Shown: positions 32,104 through 41,070, numbered from the stretch's first letter. The stretch is 64,000 nt of DNA from Luteibacter jiangsuensis (GCF_011742555.1 NZ_JAAQQR010000003.1:1-64000), one strand, 5' to 3'. Numbers and translations are program-made. Notes: generated from the sequence alone by a model not told the origin.

Positions 32104-32867
32104 AGGTTCAACTCCAGCGCGACGGGCGCGTGGTCGGACGGCTGTTCCCACTTGCGCGGTGCCTTGTCGATGATCGACGAGGTCGCGACGGATTTGAGCG
32201 CATCACTGATCAAGATGAGGTCGATCCGCAGGCCCATGTTGCGACGGAACGCGGCCTGCCGGTAGTCCCACCAGCTGAAAAGGCCGGCATCTTCGGTGAA
32301 AAGACGGAAACTGTCATGAAGGCCGACATCGAGCAGCGCCTGGAGCGCGGCGCGCTCCGGCGGCGAGCAGAAGATGTCCTCGCCCCATGCCACGGGGTCG
32401 TACACGTCGCGGTCGTCGCGGCAGATGTTGAAGTCGCCGAGCACCACCAGCTTGGGATGACGGGCGATTTCCGACGCGAGGAAATCGCGCACGCGGGCCA
32501 GCCAATGCAGCTTGTAGGCGTATTTTTCGTCGCCGATGGCCTTGCCGTTCACCACATAAAGGTTCACGACACGGATGTCGCCCACGGTGGCGGCGAGGAT
32601 GCGCCGCTGGGGGTCGTCCAGGCCCTCGATGTCGGTCACGGCGTCGACGGGCTGGTCGCGCGCGAGGATCGCCACGCCGTTATAGGTCTTCTGGCCCGAG
32701 AACACCGCCCGGTAACCCATGGCCGCGATTTCGTCGACGGGAAACTTCTCGTCGACGATCTTGGTTTCCTGCAGCGCGAGGATGTCGGGCTGAGCTTCCG
32801 CCAGCCACTGCTGGAGGTGGGGCAGCCGGACCTTGAGGGAGTTGACGTTCCATGACGCGATCTTCAT
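32100..32867 (-). CDS. xthA: Exodeoxyribonuclease III
   Basis: 255 aa from the ATG at 32865-32867 (MKIASWNVNSLKVRLPHLQQ). Signature residues of the EEP nuclease fold are present: LQETKI with the metal-binding Glu, KTYNGVAILAR, VLGDFNICRDDRDVYDP and the terminal SDHAPV. It cleaves at abasic sites and digests duplex DNA 3' to 5' in base-excision repair. It is transcribed ahead of the UPF0149 gene and overlaps it by four bases. Confidence 0.95.
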   Translation of the reverse strand: MKIASWNVNSLKVRLPHLQQWLAEAQPDILALQETKIVDEKFPVDEIAAMGYRAVFSGQKTYNGVAILARDQPVDAVTDIEGLDDPQRRILAATVGDIRVVNLYVVNGKAIGDEKYAYKLHWLARVRDFLASEIARHPKLVVLGDFNICRDDRDVYDPVAWGEDIFCSPPERAALQALLDVGLHDSFRLFTEDAGLFSWWDYRQAAFRRNMGLRIDLILISDALKSVATSSIIDKAPRKWEQPSDHAPVALELNL

Positions 32868-32874
32868 GGCGCCA

Positions 32875-32913
32875 TTGTAAAGGAAAGCCGCGCGGCGACC
32901 CGCGCCGCGCGGC
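32875..32913 (-). terminator. Rho-independent terminator after oligopeptidase A
   Basis: Eleven-bp stem GCCGCGCGGCG/CGCCGCGCGGC (32887-32897 with 32903-32913), 5-base loop. The minus strand then reads TTTCCTTTA. It lies between the prlC stop and the xthA start. Confidence 0.65.
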
Positions 32914-32920
32914 AGCCGGC

Positions 32921-34966
32921 TCAGGCCAAGCCGTAGCTCTTCAGCAGCGCGTCCGGACGCGGTTCGCGCCCGCGGAAGGCCTTGAACGATTCCAGCGCGG
33001 GACGCGTGGCACCCACCGCCAACACCTCCTTGCGGAAGCGTTCGCCCGTGGCGCGGTCCAGCACGCCGACCTCTTCGAACGCCTCGAAGGCGTCGGCGGA
33101 GAGCACCTCCGCCCAGAGGTAACTGTAGTAACCGGCCGAATAACCGCCCGCGAAAATGTGGGTGAACGCATGCGGGAAGCGTTGCCATGCCGGGGGATGC
33201 AACACGGCCACATCCCTCCGCACCTCCTCCAGTACGTCCAGCGGGCGGGCACCCCGGGCCGGGTCGTATTCGAGGTGCAGGCGGAAATCGAACAGGCCGA
33301 ATTCCAGCTGGCGCACGAGGAACAGGCCGGCATGGAAGTGGCGCGCGTCGAGCATGCGCTGGTACAGGTCGTCGGGCAGCGGCTCGCCGGTTTCGTAATG
33401 CTTTGCGAACGAGCGCAGTGCATCGCGATCCCAGGCGAAGTTCTCCATGAACTGGCTCGGGAGTTCCACGGCGTCCCATTCCACGCCGTCGATGCCGCCC
33501 ACCGACGGAATGTCCACCTCCGTCAGCATGTGATGCAGCCCGTGGCCGAATTCGTGGAACAGGGTGAGCACGTCGTCGTGCGTGAGCAGGGCGGGTTTGC
33601 CTTCGGTCGGCGGCGGGAAGTTGCAGGTAAGGAAGGCCACGGGCAGCTGCAGCCGCTCGCCGTCGCGGAAGCGGGCCGCGCACACGTCCATCCAGGCACC
33701 GCCGCGCTTGCCCGACCGCGCATAGAGATCGAGGTAGGCACCCGCGAAGACCGTACCGTCGGCATCGATCAGGTCGTAGTACGTGACGTCCTTGTGCCAT
33801 GTGTCGACGTCGGTGCGCGGCGCAAAGCGGATGCCGTACAGGCGCTCCACCACCATGAGCAACCCGTCGATGGCGGCGGATGCGGGGAAATACGGTTTGA
33901 TCTGTTCTTCGTCGATGGCGTAGAGACGCTGGCGCAGGCGCTCCGCGGCGAAAGCCACGTCCCACGGTTCCAGGTTGTCGATCTTCAGCTCCTCGGTGGC
34001 GAAGCGGCGCAGCTCGTCCAGTTCCTTGCGCGCCACCGGCTTCGCCCTCGCGGCCAGGTCGCGCAGGAAGGCCAGAACCACGTCGGGCGAAGTGGCCATC
34101 TTCGTAGCGAGCGATTCTTCGGCGGCGTTGGCGAAGCCTAGCAACTGGGCGGCCTCATGGCGCAGCGCGACGATCTTCTCGATGCGTTCGGAGTTGTCGA
34201 ACTTACCTTTCGAAGGACCCTGGTCGGAGGCGCGCGTCTGGTACGCGTAGTACACCGCCTCGCGCAGATCGCGATTCTCGGCGTAGGTCAGCACAGCCTG
34301 TACGCTCGGCTGTTTCAACGTCACCAGGAAACCCTCGAGGTTTTCCTCGCGCGCGTATTCGCGCAGCACCGCGCGGCCCGACGCCGGAATGCCGGCGAGA
34401 TCGCGCTCGTCGGTGATGTGCCTGTGCCACGCTTCGGTGGCATCGAGCACGGCATTCGAGAACTCGGTGGTCAAACGGGAAAGCTCCACGCCGATCTCGC
34501 GGAAGCGGCTGCGCGCGGGTTCTTCCAGCGCCACGCCCGAAAGGCGAAAGTCACGCAGCGCATGGTCGACGGCGGCACGCGCGGCCACGGGAAGGGAAGC
34601 GAAATCGTCGCGGTCGGCCACCGACTGCACGGCGGCATAAAGATCGCGGTTCTGGCCGACCTCGATGCCCAGATCGGTGAGCTTCTCCTCGGCATTGCCG
34701 TGCGCCTTGCGCAGGGCCTCGGAGTCCGCCACCGAATGCAGGTGGCTCACTGGCGCCCAGGCCCGGGCCAGCGTCTGGTCGAGGCGCTCCTGGGCGAGCA
34801 TCACATGCTCGAAATCGCGCACGCCGTCGGCTGCGGCGATGTGCTGGATGGCGGCCCGCTGCTCCGCCACCAGGGCGTCGATGGCCGGTTCCACGTGCTC
34901 GGGCCGGATGGCCGAGAAGGCGGGCAGGCCGTTGGGGTCGAGCAGGGGGTTGGTCTGGGTATCCAT
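32921..34966 (-). CDS. prlC: Oligopeptidase A (M3 family zinc metallopeptidase)
   Basis: 681 aa, the normal size. The zinc motif is LTLFHEFGHGLHHMLTEVD (HExxH), with the third ligand in the following VEWDAVELPSQFMENF helix. The N-terminus NPLLDPNGLPAFSAIRPEHV is typical of OpdA. It is a cytosolic enzyme that degrades peptides, including cleaved signal peptides. A stem-loop terminator follows. It is flanked by DNA-repair and carbonic-anhydrase-like genes and is not obviously in an operon with either. Confidence 0.95.
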   Translation of the reverse strand: MDTQTNPLLDPNGLPAFSAIRPEHVEPAIDALVAEQRAAIQHIAAADGVRDFEHVMLAQERLDQTLARAWAPVSHLHSVADSEALRKAHGNAEEKLTDLGIEVGQNRDLYAAVQSVADRDDFASLPVAARAAVDHALRDFRLSGVALEEPARSRFREIGVELSRLTTEFSNAVLDATEAWHRHITDERDLAGIPASGRAVLREYAREENLEGFLVTLKQPSVQAVLTYAENRDLREAVYYAYQTRASDQGPSKGKFDNSERIEKIVALRHEAAQLLGFANAAEESLATKMATSPDVVLAFLRDLAARAKPVARKELDELRRFATEELKIDNLEPWDVAFAAERLRQRLYAIDEEQIKPYFPASAAIDGLLMVVERLYGIRFAPRTDVDTWHKDVTYYDLIDADGTVFAGAYLDLYARSGKRGGAWMDVCAARFRDGERLQLPVAFLTCNFPPPTEGKPALLTHDDVLTLFHEFGHGLHHMLTEVDIPSVGGIDGVEWDAVELPSQFMENFAWDRDALRSFAKHYETGEPLPDDLYQRMLDARHFHAGLFLVRQLEFGLFDFRLHLEYDPARGARPLDVLEEVRRDVAVLHPPAWQRFPHAFTHIFAGGYSAGYYSYLWAEVLSADAFEAFEEVGVLDRATGERFRKEVLAVGATRPALESFKAFRGREPRPDALLKSYGLA

Positions 34967-35043
34967 GGCTGATCTCCTGTCAGGCGATCAGCGTGGTGCC
35001 CCGGCGCATCCAAATCAAGCAGGAAGACGTGCAGGGGCGCCGG

Positions 35044-35583
35044 CTACACGCTGCCCAGATACTCGTCCTTCAGGCGGACGTAGTTCGTGGCGGAGTAGTA
35101 GAGCTGTTCGACCTGGGCGTCGGACAGCACACGCACCATCCGGGCCGGGTTGCCCAGCCAGAGTTCGCGTTCGCCGACCACCTTGCCGGGCGCGACCACG
35201 GCGCCGGCACCCACGAATCCGTTCTTCCTCACCACGGCCCCGTCCAGGACGGTGGCATGCATGCCGATGAGACAACCGTCCTCGATCGTGCAGGCGTGAA
35301 TGACGGCGCCGTGGCCGATCGTTACGTCACTGCCGACGATCGTGGGGAAACCGCCGGGCGTGTACGGGCCGTCGTGGGTCACGTGGACGACGGCGCCGTC
35401 CTGCACGTTGCTACGCGCACCGATACGGATATGGTGCACGTCGCCGCGGAGCACCGCTCCCGGCCAGATCGACACGTCGTCGGCCAGTTCGACGTCGCCG
35501 ATGAGCGTGGCGGCGGGGTCGACATAGGCGCGCGCGCCGAGGCGCGGAAGGATGCCCCGGAAAGGGCGGATCGCTGATGACAT
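35044..35583 (-). CDS. Gamma-carbonic-anhydrase family protein (YrdA/PaaY-like)
   Basis: 179 aa from the ATG at 35581-35583. It is a left-handed beta-helix of hexapeptide repeats (about 20-140: YVDPAATLIGDVELADDVSI, GSDVTIGHGAVIHACTIEDG). The histidines that bind zinc in trimeric gamma-class enzymes are present in VHVTHDG and IGHGAVIHAC. A C-terminal helix (VRVLSDAQVEQLYYSATNYV) packs on the trimer. It could be a carbonic anhydrase or, like PaaY, a thioesterase; sequence alone does not separate these. Confidence 0.88.
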   Translation of the reverse strand: MSSAIRPFRGILPRLGARAYVDPAATLIGDVELADDVSIWPGAVLRGDVHHIRIGARSNVQDGAVVHVTHDGPYTPGGFPTIVGSDVTIGHGAVIHACTIEDGCLIGMHATVLDGAVVRKNGFVGAGAVVAPGKVVGERELWLGNPARMVRVLSDAQVEQLYYSATNYVRLKDEYLGSV

Positions 35584-35612
35584 GGCGCCATTGTAGTCGC
35601 TGGCCGCGGGGA

Positions 35613-35636
35613 GGGAACGCCCTGGCGGGCGTTCCC
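35613..35636 (-). other. Hairpin after the small secreted protein gene
   Basis: Perfect 10-bp stem GGGAACGCCC/GGGCGTTCCC with a TGGC loop, 6 bp past the stop at 35643. There is no T-run on the minus strand, so it may be an mRNA-stabilising hairpin and not a complete intrinsic terminator. Confidence 0.45.
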
Positions 35637-35642
35637 GGCGTC

Positions 35643-35978
35643 TTACTCGAAGTAGCCGCCCACGATGCGGCCGAACGAATCGACTTCGGCGAAGTAGCGG
35701 CTGTTGTCGTGACGGAGCTCGCGGGTGGAGAAGTCGCCCGGAAGAACCAGGTTCACGCAGCCGTATGCCGCCTGGAAGGCCGAGACGGTCGGCCGTCCCG
35801 CGATGAACTGTGCAAAGGCTGCGAGGTCGGTCACGCCGCACGAACCGCCGCCGGCGACGAGCACGCCGTTGCCGTTATGCCCGCTGCGCGCGGCCTGGGA
35901 GGAACCGGTTTCCGCCGTTGCGGCGAGCGGGGCCGCAACGAGCAGGGCGGCAAGGGCGGTGCGGATCATCTTTTCCAT
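35643..35978 (-). CDS. Small secreted protein of an unrecognised family, paralogue A
   Basis: 111 aa from the ATG at 35976-35978 (MEKMIRTALAALLVAAPLAA), a Sec signal peptide cut near residue 22. The mature protein has two cysteines (GGGSCGVTD and AAYGCVNL) that could form a disulfide. The C-terminal half, TREL-x-x-DNSRYFAEVDSFGRIVGGYF, matches the lipoprotein at 36123. The family is not recognised; export and the compact conserved tail suggest an envelope role. The 144-bp gap to the next gene has no visible promoter. Confidence 0.72.
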   Translation of the reverse strand: MEKMIRTALAALLVAAPLAATAETGSSQAARSGHNGNGVLVAGGGSCGVTDLAAFAQFIAGRPTVSAFQAAYGCVNLVLPGDFSTRELRHDNSRYFAEVDSFGRIVGGYFE

Positions 35979-36122
35979 GATTCTTGGACTCCAATGGGCG
36001 TTGAAGGGCTTCACCGCGACCTGCGGTGGGATACCCGCAAGCACGTTGGCCTACACAGCACCTGCGTTACCTGAATCAGCCCTTCTGTCATGCCCACAGA
36101 AATCGTAGGCCTTTGCACCGCG

Positions 36123-36419
36123 TTACATGAACGATCCGCCGACGATGCGGCCTTCCGCATCCATCTTCGGAAAATAGCGACTGTTGTTCTGGCGCATTTC
36201 CCTCGTCGTCATGGTGCCGGGCGTCACGAGCAGGACGTCGGGATAGGCGAGATGGAACTGTTCGGGGGTGGGCTTCGTCGCAATGAACGCGTCGAACGCT
36301 TCCATGTCGGTGACGAAACCGGCAACGGGTTTGGTAGGCGTCGTCGCCCCCGCATGGCAGCCGCTGACAGCGGCCACGGCGAGAATCAGCGGGAAAAAGA
36401 GCGAACTCGCTCGGCTCAT
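36123..36419 (-). CDS. Small lipoprotein of the same unrecognised family, paralogue B
   Basis: 98 aa from the ATG at 36417-36419. The lipobox AVSGC makes it a lipoprotein. It shares with paralogue A the pattern F-x2-FIA-x-[KR]PT-x3-F-x2-AY, a V-L-V-x-PG segment, then TRE[ML]R-x2-NSRYF and D-x2-GRIVGG-x-F at the end. The mature part has no cysteine pair, so the two paralogues differ in anchoring and disulfide content. Function unknown. Confidence 0.72.
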   Translation of the reverse strand: MSRASSLFFPLILAVAAVSGCHAGATTPTKPVAGFVTDMEAFDAFIATKPTPEQFHLAYPDVLLVTPGTMTTREMRQNNSRYFPKMDAEGRIVGGSFM

Positions 36420-36517
36420 GGAAAGGCTCCTTGCCTGATTGGTGCCGGCATTATGGCGCCGCGAGCCGTCCCGAGCATGACCCCCGGCCAAACGCTATGT
36501 CCCCGACCTGAATTCGG

Positions 36518-37051
36518 CTAGCCGTTGCGCCGCCGCATCGCGTCGGCCTTCGCCTCGTCTTCGGCGGTGACGACCTGTTGCTGGGCATCGAGCTTCGCAC
36601 CCAGGATGATGAGCGTGTAGTTCGTCGCGTCGTAGTCGCGGAGCAAGGCGATTTCACGACGTGCCTCGTCCAGCTGCCGGCGGTTGATCAGCTGTTCGAT
36701 TTCCTGGGCGGCGAAAGGTAGCGTCTCGCGCAGTGCATCCTGCGCGGTGGCGTTCGTCGGCTCCAGCTGAATCACGCTGAGATAATACTCGTACGCATTG
36801 TTGCCCTGCGGCGACACGAGGCGACCGTCGCGCGTGGCCTCGCGCGCCAGCCCAAGGAGGATGTCGACGCCGCTCGAACCGGCATCGTCGCTCGCGGCGG
36901 TCGTGGGGGCGTCGGTGTCGGACGTGCCTGCGGCGCCCGTGCGGTGCAGGTGCATCGACGCGAACACGGCAGCCGCTGCCACGGCGACGACCGCGGCGGC
37001 AACGAGGATGGCCGCGCGGCGGGGAGGCGCGGCAAGGTGGAGCTTCAACAT
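36518..37051 (-). CDS. Membrane-anchored protein with TPR-like helical domain, TonB-related by context
   Basis: 177 aa from the ATG at 37049-37051 (MLKLHLAAPPRRAAILVAAA); one membrane helix at about 13-33. The periplasmic part after a Thr/Ala/Ser linker is helical: SPQGNNAYEYYLSVIQLEPT, then EIEQLINRRQLDEARREIAL. This resembles the TPR-like segment that precedes the TonB C-terminal domain in Xanthomonadales energy transducers, but here the beta-rich TonB domain is missing and the protein ends ADAMRRRNG. It may be a stand-alone accessory or a shortened TonB; both are inference. Confidence 0.55.
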   Translation of the reverse strand: MLKLHLAAPPRRAAILVAAAVVAVAAAAVFASMHLHRTGAAGTSDTDAPTTAASDDAGSSGVDILLGLAREATRDGRLVSPQGNNAYEYYLSVIQLEPTNATAQDALRETLPFAAQEIEQLINRRQLDEARREIALLRDYDATNYTLIILGAKLDAQQQVVTAEDEAKADAMRRRNG

Positions 37052-37190
37052 GGGGAAATCCGGAGGAGCATCCCGCAACCAGGCAGGCCCCCTGTCGGCC
37101 GGCCCCGGCGGGCGCGCCATCTTCCCGCCCGATTGTTGCAGCCCGGTGGCAGCGGCTTCGCGGCCAGGCTCGACACGAACCGTCACGCGC

Positions 37191-37212
37191 GCTCCCGCCT
37201 TCGGGCGGGAGC
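37191..37212 (-). other. Stable TTCG-loop hairpin after the alpha/beta hydrolase
   Basis: Nine-bp stem GCTCCCGCC/GGCGGGAGC closed by a TTCG tetraloop on the + strand (CGAA on the minus), 26 bp past the hydrolase stop. No T-run follows. Confidence 0.45.
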
Positions 37213-37237
37213 GGTCGTTGCCGGTCTTGCCGTGAAC

Positions 37238-38152
37238 TCACCCCTTCGCGTGGCCGATGCGGCGGTCGAGGAAGTCGCGGATCATCGGGATGACTTCGTC
37301 GCCACGGTCCTCCAGCACGAAGTGGCCGGTGGGGATCAGGTGGAACTCCAGGTCCTCAAGGTCGCGCTTGTACGGATGCGCACCGTCGGCGGGGAAGATC
37401 GTGTCCCGCTCGCCCCACACGATGAGGGTCGGCGGCTGGTGCTTGCGGAACAGGCGCTGCACCTCCGGATAGAGCGGCACGTTGTTGCGATAGTCGTACA
37501 TCACGTCCATCTGGATGTCTTCGTTTCCGGGCCGGTCGAGCAGCGCCTGGTCGTGGATCCAGTTGTCGGGCGAGATGCGCTCCTTGTCGTCGACACCGTC
37601 GGTGTACTGAAAGATGGTCGTGTCGAGCTTCACCAGCCAGCGCAATGCGTCGCGGCTCGCGGCCGCACCGTCGGCCCAGTACACCCTGATCGGATCCCAG
37701 AACGCCTTGAGGCCTTCTTCGTAGGCGTTGCCGTTCTGCACGACGAGCGCGGTGAGCTTGTCCGGATCCTTCACGAAGAGCTGCCAGCCCACGGGCGCAC
37801 CGTAGTCCATCACATACATGGCATAGCTATCGACGTGGAGGCGTTCGAGCAGCGTGCGAATGAGGTTCCCGAAGTTGGCGAACGTGTAGTCGAATGTCGA
37901 ACGATCGGGGCTGCCGCTCTCACCATAGCCGGGATAATCGGGCGCGATGACGTGGTAGCGATCAGCCAGCGCGGGAATCAGATGGCGAAACATGTGCGAC
38001 GACGTGGGGAATCCGTGCAGCAGCAACACCACCGGCGCGTCGGCGGGGCCGGCTTCACGATAGGCGAGCTTGACGCCGTCGATCTCCATGCTGCGGTGGT
38101 AGACGACGGGAAGGCGTGCGGTAGGGCGGCTGGCCGCGGCGTTGCTGCTCAT
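37238..38152 (-). CDS. Alpha/beta hydrolase, haloalkane-dehalogenase/epoxide-hydrolase-like
   Basis: 304 aa. HGFPTSSHMFRHLIP (oxyanion region), then DYPGYGESGSP and the nucleophile elbow YVMDYGAPVG with Asp116 in place of Ser: this is the dehalogenase/epoxide-hydrolase branch. The catalytic His is in PTGHFVLED near the C-terminus. A helical cap lies between about residues 135 and 215. The upstream oxidoreductase-like gene ends 27 bp before it, and both diverge from a LysR gene, so they are probably one LysR-controlled operon. The substrate is unknown. Confidence 0.85.
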   Translation of the reverse strand: MSSNAAASRPTARLPVVYHRSMEIDGVKLAYREAGPADAPVVLLLHGFPTSSHMFRHLIPALADRYHVIAPDYPGYGESGSPDRSTFDYTFANFGNLIRTLLERLHVDSYAMYVMDYGAPVGWQLFVKDPDKLTALVVQNGNAYEEGLKAFWDPIRVYWADGAAASRDALRWLVKLDTTIFQYTDGVDDKERISPDNWIHDQALLDRPGNEDIQMDVMYDYRNNVPLYPEVQRLFRKHQPPTLIVWGERDTIFPADGAHPYKRDLEDLEFHLIPTGHFVLEDRGDEVIPMIRDFLDRRIGHAKG

Positions 38153-38179
38153 GTCGTGCTCCTCTGAGGTTGGGAAGTT

Positions 38180-39109
38180 TCAAGCCCGCGGATGCGGGTT
38201 GTACGGCGATGCGTCGATGTAATCCCAGGTGGCGCGCTGCATCGCGTCGCGCAGTACCCAGTGCCGGATGCGGAAATCCCACGACCGTCCCGTGCCCCCG
38301 GTGTCGTCGCCCGGGCCTTCGTCGTTCCAGCGCAGCGTTGCCGTGCCGGTCAGTTGCAACAAGCGTCCGTTATCGAAGTCCGGGATCGCGATGGCCGCGT
38401 GGGGATCGACGGCGAAGTTGCCCAGGGTGTTGAAAAGGCTGTTGCCGGCGTAGTCGGGGATACGCAGGGTGGCCGGGTCGACAATGGTGACGAAGCCACG
38501 ATCACCGCCGCGATGCGACACGTCGAGACCAGCGCTTGGATGGCGGCTCGCCACGAACAACGTGTCGGTTTGCCGCACGATCGCGGCGACGCTGCCGGCA
38601 AGCACGGTGCCCGACGCCGATTGCGCCCGTCGCGGCGCCTCGTCCAGCGCGCGGAGCTGCCGCCGCTGGATGTACTTCGGGCAGTTCGGGAAGGCCTCGC
38701 GCACCGTGACGTCGAAGCCACCTTCGTCGATCTCGCGCAACACGCCGTTCACGCGGTAACGGCGGCGAGTGCCCAGGTCGATAAAGAGCAGACTCACCGG
38801 CACGCCGGCGCGCAAGGCGCTCCAGAGGGGGTCTTCCATGTCCCGGGTGCCGGAGGGCGCGTCGATGCGTACCGTGCTTCCATCGGACGAACGCGCGAAT
38901 CCTGGCCGGCCGTAGAGCACCGAGGCCCAGAGTCTGTCCTGCCCGTCGACGCTGCCGACGACCACCATGAACTGACTCTCGATGAACGGTCGCGCGCCAC
39001 GAACCACGGTCGGCGCCACCATGGCCCCATTGCGCTCCGCGATGAAGGCTTCACCGGCGCGGCGTTGTACCGCGCGTTCACCGTCATGGAAGTTACTGAG
39101 GTCGTTCAT
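38180..39109 (-). CDS. Pyridoxamine-5'-phosphate-oxidase-like FMN-binding split-barrel protein
   Basis: 309 aa with a C-terminal flavin split barrel at about 165-290 (LFVASRHPSAGLDVSHRGGD, then IPDYAGNSLFNTLGNFAVDP and AIAIPDFDNGRLLQLTGTA) and a related N-terminal half (about 25-125). This is the PPOX-like class of flavoproteins with oxidase or reductase activity on varied substrates. It is the first gene of the unit that continues into the alpha/beta hydrolase, divergent from the LysR gene at 39272. Confidence 0.82.
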   Translation of the reverse strand: MNDLSNFHDGERAVQRRAGEAFIAERNGAMVAPTVVRGARPFIESQFMVVVGSVDGQDRLWASVLYGRPGFARSSDGSTVRIDAPSGTRDMEDPLWSALRAGVPVSLLFIDLGTRRRYRVNGVLREIDEGGFDVTVREAFPNCPKYIQRRQLRALDEAPRRAQSASGTVLAGSVAAIVRQTDTLFVASRHPSAGLDVSHRGGDRGFVTIVDPATLRIPDYAGNSLFNTLGNFAVDPHAAIAIPDFDNGRLLQLTGTATLRWNDEGPGDDTGGTGRSWDFRIRHWVLRDAMQRATWDYIDASPYNPHPRA

Positions 39110-39271
39110 CGCGATCGTTCCGCCGTGGGTGTACGCATTCTGCGAACCGGCGGAAGGGGCGGGAACGTGGCAGGCCGGAATTCACTGTTGCGCCAGGCGC
39201 AAGGAATGCAAGCCATGGGCGCGCCGTATGCCGCAATAATCCCTTGAGGCAATTACCGCGGGCGACAGACG

Positions 39272-40171
39272 ATGGACCAGCTCCACCTGATGAAGGTGTT
39301 CGTGGGCGTGGGCGAGGAAGAGAGCTTTGCCGCCGCCTCGCGCCGGCTCGACCTGTCCCCGGCCGCCGTGACGCGTGCGATCGTTGCGCTGGAAGAACAG
39401 CTGGGCGTGAAACTGCTGACCCGCACCACCCGCAGCGTGCGACTGACCGAACCCGGCCGGCGGTACCTCGACGATTGCCGGCAGATCCTGGCCAGCATCG
39501 CCGAAGCGAACGACGCGGTCGCGGGCGAGAACGCCGCACCGCGCGGCCATCTGTCGGTGACGGCGTCGGTGCTGTTCGGCAAGGCATTCGTCATGCCGTG
39601 CATCGTGCGTTACCTCCGGGAGAATCCAGCCGTGGAGGTGTCCGCGTGGTTTCTGGATCGCACGATGAACCTGATGGACGAAGGTATCGACGTTGCCGTG
39701 CGCATCGGCCACCTGCCCGACTCCGGCATGCACGCCATCCGCGTGGGCCAGGTGCGGCGTGTGCTATGTGCTTCCCCGGAGTACCTGGCGCAGCACGGCG
39801 TGCCCGAACATCCCGCCGATCTCCTGCATCACACGGTGATCGCCGCCAGCGGCATCTCGCCCCGTGTGGACTGGAAGTTCGGCGGCCCCGACGATGCCAC
39901 GTCGGTTCGCATGCACCCGCGGTTGACGGTCACCAGCAACGACAGCGCGCTCGTCGCCGCCCTGTCCGGCCTCGGCGTCGCCCGCTTGCTGTCGTACCAG
40001 GTGAACGAAGACGTGGCGGCCGGACGGCTACGCCTCGTCCTCGAAAACTATGAGGAAGAGCCCTGGCCGGTACACATCCTGCACCGCGAAACCCGCTTCG
40101 GCTCCGCGAAGGTGCGGGCATTCATCGATATGCTGGCGCAGCACCTGCGAGAGCATCCGCACCTGCGGTAG
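39272..40171 (+). CDS. LysR-family transcriptional regulator
   Basis: 299 aa. The N-terminal winged HTH (FVGVGEEESFAAASRRLDLS, TRAIVALEEQLGVKLLTRTT) is followed by a substrate-binding domain of two Rossmann-like lobes (about 90-295). It is divergent from the PPOX-like/hydrolase genes; the 162-bp spacer 39110-39271 should hold both promoters and the LysR binding site, though no convincing T-N11-A dyad could be fixed. It likely regulates that neighbouring pair. Confidence 0.92.
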   Translation: MDQLHLMKVFVGVGEEESFAAASRRLDLSPAAVTRAIVALEEQLGVKLLTRTTRSVRLTEPGRRYLDDCRQILASIAEANDAVAGENAAPRGHLSVTASVLFGKAFVMPCIVRYLRENPAVEVSAWFLDRTMNLMDEGIDVAVRIGHLPDSGMHAIRVGQVRRVLCASPEYLAQHGVPEHPADLLHHTVIAASGISPRVDWKFGGPDDATSVRMHPRLTVTSNDSALVAALSGLGVARLLSYQVNEDVAAGRLRLVLENYEEEPWPVHILHRETRFGSAKVRAFIDMLAQHLREHPHLR

Positions 40172-40181
40172 GAAAGAGAGG

Positions 40182-41018
40182 TCAATAACGCTGGCGAAGC
40201 ATCGCGTAGACCGGATCGGTATCCGGGCGCTGCCCATGCCAGCGTTCGAATGCGTCGGCGGCCTGTTCCACTAGCATGCCAAGGCCGTCGCGAAACCAGT
40301 CCGGGCGCACGCCCGCGGCCAGCGACCATCCCTTGAATGCCGCGGCCGCCGTGCCGTAGCAGAGGTCGTAACAGGTGGAATGGTCTTTCAGGATGGACGT
40401 GGGCAGGTCGAAGCTGCCGCCGGTCACCCCGATGGAGGTGGCGTTCACCACGAGATTGAAGGATTCGCCGTCGAGGCCGTCCCAGTAGCGCGTGTAGCAG
40501 CGGCCCGGCTCACCGATGGCATCGGCCAACTCGTCGGCGCGCTCCGGGGTGCGGTTCACGATGGTGAGGCTCTGCACGCCCGCATCCATGAGGGCCCAGG
40601 CCACAGCCTTGGCCGCGCCACCGGCGCCCAGCAGGAGGGCATCGTGGCCGCGCAGGTCGAATCCGTGCCGGTCGGCGATGTCGCGCACGAAGCCGCTGCC
40701 GTCCGTGTTGTGCGCCTCGATGCCGCCGTTCACCAGCGGCGTGAGGGTGTTGGCCGAGCCGGCCCGCGTGGCGGCTTCGGTGCGATTGCCGGCCAGCGCG
40801 AAGGCCGCCCCCTTGTGGGGCAGGGTGACGTTGGCGCCAAGGCCACCATCGGCGAAGAACCGCCGGACGGCATCCTCGAACTGCTCCGGGGCGACATCGA
40901 CGGTCTCGTAACTCAGGCGGATGCCGAGTTGCGCGGCGAAGGCCTGATGGATCTCGGGGGACAGCGAATGCGCGATCGGATGACCGAAGACGGCGTAGCG
41001 GTGCGCTTCAGCGCTCAT
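40182..41018 (-). CDS. aroE: Shikimate dehydrogenase (NADP+)
   Basis: 278 aa. The substrate domain has HSLSPEIHQAFAAQLGIRLS and NVTLPHKGAAF with the catalytic Lys; the catalytic Asp is in EAHNTDGSGFVRDI; the NADP site is LLGAGGAAKAV. It reduces 3-dehydroshikimate in the chorismate pathway. It is convergent with the LysR gene (10 bp apart). Confidence 0.96.
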   Translation of the reverse strand: MSAEAHRYAVFGHPIAHSLSPEIHQAFAAQLGIRLSYETVDVAPEQFEDAVRRFFADGGLGANVTLPHKGAAFALAGNRTEAATRAGSANTLTPLVNGGIEAHNTDGSGFVRDIADRHGFDLRGHDALLLGAGGAAKAVAWALMDAGVQSLTIVNRTPERADELADAIGEPGRCYTRYWDGLDGESFNLVVNATSIGVTGGSFDLPTSILKDHSTCYDLCYGTAAAAFKGWSLAAGVRPDWFRDGLGMLVEQAADAFERWHGQRPDTDPVYAMLRQRY

Positions 41019-41070
41019 GGATTTTCCCTTGGCTCATGCTCGGGGCAAATTATGGCAGGAGCGGTGCCTT

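Noticed and set aside
37191-37212. Intrinsic terminator
   Set aside because: The stem is strong, but no T-run follows on the relevant strand; listed only as a hairpin.
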